This document shows positions 23,801-30,610 of a DNA stretch of 64,000 nt, piece after piece. The notes under the pieces were generated by a model, which was not told the DNA's origin, searched no databases, and saw only the letters and a list, made by a program, of their open reading frames with translations. Every line of letters starts with the position of its first letter. The stretch's first letter is position 1. The DNA is taken from contig CANJKZ010000179.1 in the NCBI GenBank assembly GCA_947471745.1, positions 248,001-312,000 of the forward strand, given 5' to 3'. The stretch is from Closterium sp. Naga37s-1. Taxonomy: Eukaryota; Streptophyta; Zygnematophyceae; Desmidiales; Closteriaceae. The position numbers and the translations under genes are program-made.

Positions 23801-25092
23801 ACCCTGCTCCAAAGTTGTTCTTACTCTGCCCAGTCCGTGCTCCCTCTCTATTCCCCCCCACTGTCCTCCGCCAGGCAAGCTCCTCCGCAAGGTGAAGGCC
23901 TGCTGGCCGTCCGCTGTGCTGCTGGCCTCTGCTCCCCCATCCCAAACCTGCTCACCCCAAACCCACCTGTCTGGTTCCCTGTCTATCCCCTCCCTCTTTT
24001 CTTCCCTCCCCAGGCAAGCTCCTCCGCAAAGTGAAGGCCTGCTGGCCGTCCGCTGTGCTTCTTGCCTCTACTCTGCCGCCCGTTTCCTCTGCCGCCCACA
24101 GTGAACAGTGCGGGCGGGAGGGTGAGAGGGTGAAGGGGGCGAAAGGGGGCAGAGAGGTGGGAGAGGAGGAAGAGGAGGGTTGCAAGAGGAGGCGGATGGA
24201 GGGGAGGGAAGAGTGCGGGGAAGAGGATGCGGGGAAAGAAAGCGAGAAATGTGATCAGAACGAGTTTTATCTGCAAGTGCTTCAAGCCGTGCACGCCATG
24301 GGTATGTGGCTATGTTGAAAGTGCGGGGACGTTGCTGGATGTGCGTATAATGGGGTGTGCAGGCATATTGTGTGATGTGCTTATGTGGAGGTGACTCTCA
24401 AGTCGATTCAAAAGTCACCTGGCGATGCATGCCATGGGTGTGTGCCAATATTGCGATCGTGTGTGCTTGTGTTCGAGGTTCCGGAATTTCTACATGCATC
24501 TTTTGCTTCCATTCCCCCCTCCCCCCCTCCCCCCCCCTCCCTCTGTTTTCACGTCCAGCACTACTCGCCATTTCCCCAAGCTCCTGTTTCGTGTTCTCAA
24601 CCCCTTTCCAACAAGTTTGGATGGCGTGTGGGACACGAAGCCCATACTCAATGGCCGGGATGACACTTGAGTGAACTCAAATATGTTTTCAACCCCCTTC
24701 CCACCAGGTTTGGATGGCGTGTGGGACACGAAGCCCATACTCGATGGCCGCGATGTGGTTGCAGCTCTGGCGCTCAATAAAGGCGACCCGCGTACCGGAT
24801 ATTGGGTACGTCAAGTGAACACATGTGTCGGAAGTTTGCCGATTGCTCTTTTTAGCTGTGTAGTTCGTATGCTTCATACTTATTCCCGTTTGGGCTGTTT
24901 TCCCATATTCCAACACATCCCATTCCTTGGCACATCCAGCTCATATGTGTCGCTTTTGTTTATGCTTGTGGTGTGCAGATGGACCGAGTGATGGAGTGGC
25001 AATTAGCTAATCCAGACAATGGATCAACCGAGGAATGTACTGCTTGGTTGAAGGCGCAGGTCAAGGTCCTTGAAGCCGGAGATACGGAGTGA
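17853..25092 (+). CDS. CCA-adding tRNA nucleotidyltransferase, motif B to C-terminus (5' exons missing)
   Basis: Adds or repairs the 3' CCA of tRNAs; plant enzymes act in cytosol and organelles. Proposed exons, with consistent phases: 17853-17955, 18475-18573, 19023-19132, 19636-19775, 20558-20624, 21115-21216, 22199-22288 (donor uncertain), 22827-23124, 24014-24301, 24708-24805, 24979-25092. Visible class II motifs are motif B (FGTAEEDALRRDLTINS), then FLDDPLRVLRAVRF and ARFGFSLDEEL, then KERIGKE. The C-terminal part (VVLLHAAAEDF, GLDGVWDTKPILDG, EWQLANP) matches the plant enzyme from memory of the family. A poly-Ala insert sits in the exon at 22827. The catalytic head (GGxVRD and DxD) is not found upstream in either strand, so exons to the left are missing or lie beyond the satellite. 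Almost every exon has decoy copies in adjacent introns. Confidence 0.85.
17956..18400 (+). repeat. Purine-rich ~17-bp repeats growing from a splice donor
   Basis: From the donor GGGCGAG/GTGAGG onward the intron repeats GAGAGTGGTGAGGTGAG and variants with GAGGAGAG, interrupted by an exon copy at 18048-18128. Many units contain GGTGAG, a donor-like sequence. Confidence 0.85.
18048..18128 (+). pseudogene. Downstream copy of the motif-B exon with intact donor
   Basis: Repeats the exon 17853-17955 from the ALRRD codons to GGGCGAG/GTGAGG, after a TTGTAG acceptor. It lacks the first FGTAEED codons and could be spliced as an alternative exon; its donor is identical to the real one. Confidence 0.75.
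18574..18705 (+). repeat. 26-bp tandem copies of an exon end and donor
   Basis: The unit CGTCAGGTTCGGTGAGTGCT plus TCGGCC carries the last codons of the exon 18475-18573 and its donor (TTCG/GTGAGT). About five further copies follow the real one. As 26 is not a multiple of 3, use of a later donor changes the frame. Confidence 0.93.
19346..19600 (+). pseudogene. Two upstream decoys of the VELMLKSRDPYAA exon
   Basis: Copies at about 19343-19422 and 19493-19575 each have a CAG acceptor and about 80 bp of the exon 19636-19775 (VELMLKSRDPYAAISLVV), then lose homology before the donor. The first ends after CCCACCGTC, the second after CACCGTCTTC. Confidence 0.85.
19838..20016 (+). pseudogene. Two downstream decoys of the same exon's 3' end
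   Basis: Copies at about 19838-19911 and 19956-20016 repeat the last 60-75 bp of exon 19636-19775 (HAPSHTADVPPDDELP) and keep a donor (GGGTAAGT and CGGGTGAGT). They lack the exon's 5' part. Confidence 0.85.
20438..20515. repeat. G/T-rich simple repeat
   Basis: Poly-G runs followed by GGGT and GTGT repeats within an intron of the CCA-enzyme gene. Confidence 0.9.
20726..20793 (+). pseudogene. Complete but frameshifted copy of the 67-bp exon
   Basis: A copy of exon 20558-20624 with both acceptor (ATCAG) and donor (CAG/GTAAC). It is 68 bp instead of 67, so inclusion would break the frame; it is the only full-length exon copy here. Confidence 0.85.
20824..20898. other. Long near-perfect hairpin in an intron
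   Basis: Arms GGCCTACTCTCTGACAGATA (20824-20843) and its exact complement (20879-20898). Pairing continues inward with one mismatch for about 9 bp. Degenerate CAGCCTG-containing repeats follow to about 21030. Confidence 0.85.
21286..21566 (+). pseudogene. Three downstream decoys of the LIDHSSDLRVG exon 3' end
   Basis: Copies at about 21286-21332, 21411-21466 and 21510-21566 repeat the end of exon 21115-21216 (MPLRHAHYLDRKKKE). The first two keep the GTGAGAG donor; the third has lost it. Confidence 0.85.
21801..22120 (+). pseudogene. Three upstream decoys of the VPFAQHIVLDSLKLKRA exon
   Basis: Copies start after CAG acceptors at 21801, 21929 and 22068 and repeat 42-53 bp of exon 22199 (VPFAQHIVLD...). 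The first is missing internal codons, and the third has a frame-breaking change at the LDSLK codons. None keeps a donor. Confidence 0.85.
22266..22407 (+). repeat. 30-bp tandem copies of an exon end/donor region
   Basis: About five units of roughly 30 bp (TATGCTGACGTGGC plus GTGCCCCCACCCTG) continue from the end of exon 22199. Donor candidates GAT/GTGGCA at 22288 and GAC/GTGGCG at 22318 are both in phase with the next exon, so each extra unit would add ten residues. Confidence 0.85.
22539..22826 (+). pseudogene. Two 144-bp tandem copies of acceptor plus exon start (VVLLHAAGEDF)
   Basis: Exact-period (144 bp) copies begin at 22539 and 22683, with the real exon at 22827. Each has the polypyrimidine tract, the CTCAG acceptor and about 75 bp of exon. 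They are almost identical, so the amplification is recent. Confidence 0.9.
23193..23400 (+). pseudogene. Downstream decoys of the SPPHDEFQDNARVLTG exon end
   Basis: Copies at about 23193-23252 and 23337-23398 repeat the end of exon 22827-23124 and its ACAG/GT or GCAG/GT junction. GGTGCTGGCAGGTGCAG-like short repeats lie between them. Confidence 0.8.
23573..23945 (+). pseudogene. Three upstream decoys of the GKLLRKVKACWPS exon
   Basis: Copies begin after CAG at about 23576, 23735 and 23875 and repeat 45-75 bp of exon 24014-24301, including the polypyrimidine tract. All lose homology before the exon's acidic part and donor. Spacing is about 140-160 bp. Confidence 0.85.
24389..24420. other. Small hairpin containing a TTGA-TCAA palindrome
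   Basis: AGGTGACT and AGTCACCT (8 bp arms) enclose CTCAAGTCGATTCAAA. It is one of several related palindromes in introns of this region. Confidence 0.6.
24615..24666 (+). pseudogene. Upstream decoy of the GLDGVWDTKPILDG exon
   Basis: After CCAACAAG the first about 50 bp of exon 24708-24805 are repeated, then the copy ends at a TTGAGTGAACTCAA palindrome. Confidence 0.8.
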
Positions 25093-25643
25093 CTTACACA
25101 TGGAGGTTGCTGAGAATAAGGGTTGTTGCTATGCATACCTACCAATGTATCATGTTCCAGGTAGTGTACTGTTATGAAATTTAACAGCCACGATTCTGTT
25201 CAGCGACTTTGTGGAACTCCGCACGTGTTCACGGAGGGTGTGCTGGCTGGATCTGGGGGCCTCTCACGTGGCTACGTGACAGCACACGCGATTTGAGCTG
25301 CTTCGATTTGCTCAAGAAGGTTGCTGGTCGTTTCAACCCACCGATCGCGGGAGTCCGCCAGTAGGGCGCCCGATTGACTCGAATTGACACCTCAGCTCGC
25401 ACACCTGACCAATCGGGGAGATTTGACTGGCCCATGCCCACTGCCATATCCTGAGAATGCTCAACAGCTCGACGCTGACGTGTGCGAGGGGTCACCATGA
25501 CCCGTCATGATACGACATTTTGACAAGTGTTTGCCACGACACAGGGGATGCCGTTCAGCTGACAGGGCTGACGAGCTCTGTTCATAGCCGATCGATCTAA
25601 CAAGAGAACCAATCGAAACCGCATGTTCCATGTCTGACAATAA
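25093..25643. other. Intergenic, no gene seen
   Basis: The 3' flank of the CCA-enzyme gene. It is rich in CGATC/GATCG words but has no supported coding region. Confidence 0.6.
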
Positions 25644-26108
25644 GGACGTGGGCCCAATCGAGTTTGATCGCCTCGATCACACGCGATCAATAATTTCTAG
25701 GAAGACTAGAAGCCAATTTCATGCAATCGGGGGCAATCAGCTGATCGCGATCAGCTGATCGCCCCAACTCAATCAGACCCGATTTTCACCCCGATCAGAG
25801 TCGATTTTCCTCGATCACAGGCGATCACCTGATTGCATGTAATCGAGGCCCACAGCGACGTTTGCGAGTAGTTACACAGTTGCAGTTACAGTGAAACGAG
25901 GATTTTCGCCAGGTGACTTAGGTCGCCAATCTCGCTAGAATGGGGACGAAAATGCGAGGTAAATGTACCGCGCTTGCTAAGCAGACGCTGGAAATCTTCT
26001 TCGAAAAACATCTCTGATCGGGCGGCTCGGGCACTGCGATCACAAGCAACCCGATCAGATCCGACCAGATCAGATCAGTCGCGATCAAACTCGATTGGGC
26101 CCACGCCC
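25644..26108. mobile_element. Harbinger/Tourist-type MITE
   Basis: Terminal inverted repeats of 28 bp with one mismatch (25644-25671 and 26081-26108, outer end GGACGTGGGCCCAATCGAGT). They are flanked by a 3-bp TAA duplication (25641-25643 and 26109-26111), the signature of PIF/Harbinger elements. The element is 465 bp, non-coding and packed with GATCG words, and holds a perfect 24-bp palindrome at 25736-25759. Confidence 0.75.
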
Positions 26109-26111
26109 TAA

Positions 26112-26852
26112 ATTTCCCTCGTTGGCCGATTACCTTCAGCAGGATTTCTTGGGATTGTCGTTCCACTCCATCATCCTCCTCCTCGTCCTCTTCCTCGTCA
26201 TCTTCGTTGTCGTTCTGATTATTCTGTCATTTGGCATTGTCAAATTCATTTTTCACATCAGTCACATTTTCCAACCTCATCCCCAGTCTTCATTTTCTGA
26301 TTCTCTTACCGGACCTGTTTTGCGTTCAACAAATAGTGTCGGCCGTGATTTCAGTGTTAGATTTTGCAGCATTCGTCCTGCATTAACGCAAGATTCGTAC
26401 TCGCATTCGCTGAAAGTCCTTTGCATTGCTATTTAAACAACTCGGAGTCCTGGTTATCGTACTTTGTAACGTGTGAAGAACTCTCATTTGAGCGGAGCCC
26501 TCAGTCTACTTGACCTTCTCTACTTTGTAAGCTCCATCGCAGGTCGAAGGCTGTTATCTAACGTTCTCCTTCTTTCACTCGTCCATCACATTCGTCTTGC
26601 ATCCTCTTGATGTCCTTACATCGCGATTGACTGGGTTGCCGGAAGTTGGTAAACGACACTCATCGTCAGCACCAGCTTCAGGGGTCCATCAGATATTCCA
26701 TACCTCCTCAATCCCGGATGTCTACTGCACAACATCTTATTGCACAATCTTTTTCAAAGCTCACCAACCAGGCGCCGGAGGAGTAACGTGTCATGCTCAT
26801 CTTCTCAACCCTGACTCCCCTTCTCCTCTTAATCTCTCTTCCTCTTATTAGC
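26112..26852. promoter_or_regulatory. Upstream region of the TSJT1-like gene
   Basis: About 740 bp with a GC content lower than the coding DNA and a TATTTAAAC stretch near 26430. A pyrimidine-rich tract with TTATTAG just before 26853 suggests a 5' untranslated intron ends there. No coding region is supported. Confidence 0.4.
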
Positions 26853-26940
26853 CGACGCGCTCAAAGCGCTGCTGCATCCATGCTGGCCCTCTTCCACAAG
26901 TCCATACGCCATGCGCCGGAGGAGCTGATGGTACCTGCGG
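26853..26940 (+). pseudogene. Upstream decoy of TSJT1 first coding exon, with its own ATG
   Basis: After a TTATTAG acceptor, about 85 bp resemble the start of the exon at 27026, including an ATG at 26880 (MLALFHKSIRHAPEELM). It then diverges and is out of frame with the real ATG. If retained in mRNA it would act as an upstream start. Confidence 0.75.
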
Positions 26941-27025
26941 CATTCCACGCTTCTCCCTCACTGACGCCATGGCTCCTCTTCCCCTGTTCGTCCCACCAGC
27001 AGTTCGACCCCAAGCGCCTGCAGCC

Positions 27026-29865
27026 ATGTTGGCCATCTTCCAGAAGTCGATAGGCGAGGCGCCGCAGGAGCTGATGGCGCCAAAACTGAACCGGTCGGGG
27101 TCCATGTCGGGCCGGCTGGACGCGAAGGAGATCCTCCACGGCTTCAAGCAGGCGCACCCGGGCGCCGTGCTGATGCAGTTTGACGAGCAACACGCTATCG
27201 CGTACACGCACGACATGCAAGACTTTCTCATGCCCAGGTGGGTCGCAGCCTTCAGATGTTTCGTCATTCTCATTGCGTCCGTGCTTTTGGTTGTTGCGAA
27301 TGAGGTCTGTTTTTATTTGCGTGAGCCATCCATGCACGGTAAGCTTGAGTAGAACCATACAACATTGAAAGCCACGTTTTGCGAGCTCTATCCTTGTGCC
27401 TTCGACATTACATCTTATTTTCTTTCTCTGCCATTTAGAATGAATCCCTGATGTACTGCGTAACAGCTGTACATCTATTCCCTCCCCGACGCCAATCTAC
27501 CCTAACCTCTTCCGCCTTTTCCATCACCAGGCAATTCGCCGCGTGGGACGACGCCTCCGACGACAACATCCAGGCAGCGGCGCTCTTTATCCCGCTTCCT
27601 AGCAGCCGGGATCAACCCTTCTCTCATGCATCCCCGTCCCCCTAACAGGCAATCCATGCAAAAGCGTCTTCTTCCCCTTCGCGGATCAATTCCAGAACCT
27701 TGCGCAGCGTCGCCAACGGTACGGTCTGGACCGGCACGTGTGCATGGCTAACGCTTCCGCCTTCCATCCCTCTGCTCCCTCCGCTCCCTTTGCTCCCCCC
27801 GCTCGGCCAGGCAATTCGCGGCGTGCGACGATGTCTTCTGCGCGTTCGCCGGCAACATCGAGAACCTCGCGCAGCTGCGGCAGCAGTATGGGCTGGACCG
27901 GCACGTGAGCGAGGTGAATCTGATCATCGAGGCGTACAAGACGCTGCGCGACCGCCGCCCGTACCCGCCCGACCAGGTCATCGCGGACCTCGCGGGCGCG
28001 TTCGCGTTCGTGCTGTACGATAACAAGGCGAAGAAGGTTTTCGTGGCACATGTGAGTGGGAAATAGTGGGGTAAGGGCTGGGAGTCCGGGAATAAGAATT
28101 AGGTATGGTAGGGGTCAACATTCGCGTTCGTGCTGTATGGCAACAACGCGGAAACGGTGTTTAGACGTTATGGGGAGGATTGAGCTGGTATAGATACCAA
28201 TGCGAGCGATTCTGTAACATTTGTTCAAGGTTATGGATCACGGGTTAGGGTTAGCGTTTCTTAAAGAGCTTGAAGGTTTCGTCTAGTTGTGACCCGTCCA
28301 CCTGTCAAAGAGGGTCTGAAGAACAAAGAACAAGGCAGGGCGCATTAGCAAAGCACGACGGTTGTTGAGCCAAGGGGGGGATCTTTAATGAGCCAGGGCG
28401 ACTGTGTGGATTGGAGTGATCTTTTGGGGGGTGGACGCCAGATACAAATGATGAGCCAGATGACTTTGAGTTGACTCGTTCTCACGCAATGCCCTTTTTC
28501 TTTTGACATTCCCTCGCTTGCAGTTAGGCAAGTGCCTGGACGATGGAATTGCGTTCTCAGACTCAAAACTCAAAGCCGCGCTCCACCTCCATCCATCCCT
28601 CTCTCCCCTTGCCCTCCTCCCCAAACAACCAGGTCGCGCAAGGCAAGGTGCCCTTGTACTGGGGCAAGTGCCTGGACGACGGAGTGCTCTCTTTCTCATT
28701 CTCATAGGCAAGACGGCAAGACTCAAGTCACGCCACTCTCTGTCCATCCCCCGCTCTCTCACGTTTCTCTCTTCTCCCTGCTCTCTCTTGTCCCCTCCCC
28801 CAACAACCAGGACGCGCAAGGCAAGGTGGCCCTGTACTGGGGCAAATGCCTGGTCGATGGAGTGCTCGCCTTCTCAGGGCAACTAGACTCAAGGCATGCC
28901 CCTCTTGTGCCAACTCTCGCTTTCTCTGCGCTCCCCCTTCTCCCCCGTTGCCCCCACCAGGACGCGCAAGGCAAGGTGCCCTTGTACTGGGGCAAGTGTC
29001 TGGACGACGGAGTGCTCGCCTTCTCAGACGACCCTGCTGTGCTCAAGGCCGGCACCGGCTCCTCCTTTGCCCCCTTCCCTCTCGGTACGCCTCTGGCCCA
29101 TCACACATCCCATCGCACATCCACACATCCCCTTTGCGCATCCCATCACACATCCCATCAAACATCCCATGACACATCACTTCACACATCACTTCACACA
29201 TCACTTCACACATCACTTCACACATCACTTCACACACCCCTTCAAATCCCATCCCACATCCCATTCCACACCCCATCACACATCCCGCCGCACATCCCTT
29301 CATACACCCATCACACGTCCCATCACACATCCCTTCCCACATCCCATTTCACACATCCCTTCACAAATCTCATCACGCATCACATCACACACCCATTCAC
29401 CCATCTCCTGTGAACGTGCTCAGGCTGCTTCTACTCCTCTGACTGTGTCAGGTGCAGCCTCACATGCCATACAAAACAGGCCACTCAGCATGTGCACAAT
29501 TAATGGGAGCAAACATTTTCCCCCTCAGCCCCCTTCCTCGCTCATTCCTGTCCCCCGTTACCCCCTTTCCCCACACGCACACGCTCCACCCCCCCCACCA
29601 CCGCCTCTTTATGCCCTGTCACCCTTTGTCACCCCTTGTCACCCGATTTCACCAACCCCCACCCCACCCCACACCTGCAGGCTGCTTCTACTCATCCGAC
29701 GGTGGGCTGCGCAGTTTCACCCACCCGGAGAAGCAGCTGAAGGCCATTCAGCACATTGACAGCCAGGGGGAGCTGTGTGGCGCCACCTTCAAAGTCGATA
29801 GCCAGCAGGACCTGACCCAGATGCCTCTAGACCCCAAGGACGACAGTGGAAGGGGCTGGTCGTAA
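27026..29865 (+). CDS. Aluminium-induced / stem-specific TSJT1-like protein (YGL and LRDR motifs)
   Basis: Exons with consistent phases: 27026-27237, 27811-28051, 28961-29084, 29681-29865, giving 253 residues, close to the usual 230-255. The protein is a stand-alone relative of the glutaminase (GATase II) half of asparagine synthetase. It begins MLAIFQKSI, has QQYGL and TLRDRRPYP (the family-naming motifs), then FAFVLYDNKAKKVFVA, GKVPLYWGKCLDDGVLAF and GCFYSSDGGLRSF, ending in GATFKV plus a short tail. Plant members are cytosolic and induced by aluminium, dark or auxin; the biochemical role is not settled. The ATG at 27026 is preceded by an acceptor (CCACCAG), so a 5' untranslated exon is likely. 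Exon decoys occur in every intron. Confidence 0.92.
27536..27790 (+). pseudogene. Upstream decoys of TSJT1 exon 2
   Basis: At 27531 a CCAG acceptor plus about 65 bp resembling the exon start (RQFAAWDD). At about 27650-27750 an interior piece (QNLAQRRQRYGLDRH-like, degenerate) is followed by unrelated sequence. Confidence 0.75.
28111..28165 (+). pseudogene. Downstream decoy of TSJT1 exon 2 end
   Basis: About 50 bp match the end of exon 27811-28051 (TTCGCGTTCGTGCTGTA...), without a clear donor. Confidence 0.7.
28524..28905 (+). pseudogene. Three upstream decoys of TSJT1 exon 3
   Basis: Copies at about 28525-28565 (starting inside at LGKCLDDG), 28631-28710 (QGKVPLYWGKCLDDG) and 28811-28900 (DAQGKVALYWGKCLVDG). 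The last two have a CCAG acceptor with the polypyrimidine tract. None carries the exon's 3' part or donor. Confidence 0.85.
29095..29410. repeat. CACATC/TTCACA degenerate simple repeat
   Basis: About 300 bp of 10-13-bp units such as CACATCACTTCA in the last intron of the TSJT1-like gene, downstream of exon 3's donor. Confidence 0.9.
29422..29452 (+). pseudogene. Upstream decoy of TSJT1 exon 4
   Basis: CAGGCTGCTTCTACTCCTCT: acceptor plus about 25 bp of the exon at 29681 (GCFYSSD), then divergence. Confidence 0.7.
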
Positions 29866-30610
29866 ACGTGTTATAAATATATATTTAGCGGGAGGTGGAT
29901 GAAAAGGATACACTACAGTGGTGCTCGTTATACCTGCAAGGATATGACTTGGTTGCTGCTAAAATTGCAAGGAGTGGACCGGGTTGGTTGTAGAACACCA
30001 ACGACAATTATGCTGCTGCAGCTTGTTAGGCTGCTTTGAGAATCACATATGTTATCTACAGTCAGTTTAGTTGTGTGGGGCAGGGCAGGAGGATGCTGCT
30101 GTAGGCTTGTTTGATTGATAAGTACAAAGGATGCTGCCTATATTTGTTCCTTGTTTCCCAACATTTCCAAATTTTCAAGTCTCTTGCATAGTGAGTGGGT
30201 ACTACACTGGAAAATGGCTTCAGTGAGGGTAAAACAGGATAGCTAGCCACACTTGGAATGTATTTTTTCCCATCATACATCCCATCATATACCGCACCGT
30301 ACGTACATCCCAGTGTGACAGGCGGTGCACCTATCATCGAACAAAAATATTGATGTACGGTACTTCAAAAGTTTGCCTAGTTATGTACCAGCAGGAAAAG
30401 TGCATATGAATGGCTATGAGGCAGCCTCATTGTAAGAACATGTCAGGCTAGGAAAATTGACCGGGGTTAGTCATCAGGGCCCGTGGAGTTCCCAAGCAAC
30501 GCACTATGTTGCTGTTTTCCTGCTGCTGTTTCTGCCTCCGTCTCTGCAGCAGCATCCGCTGCATGCTCGTGCTGCTGGTGTTTCTGTTTCAGCTGCTGCA
30601 TCAGTTTCTG
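29866..30610. other. Intergenic, no gene seen
   Basis: AT-richer sequence between two convergent genes (TSJT1-like on plus, the next gene on minus). No repeat or coding region supported. Confidence 0.6.
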
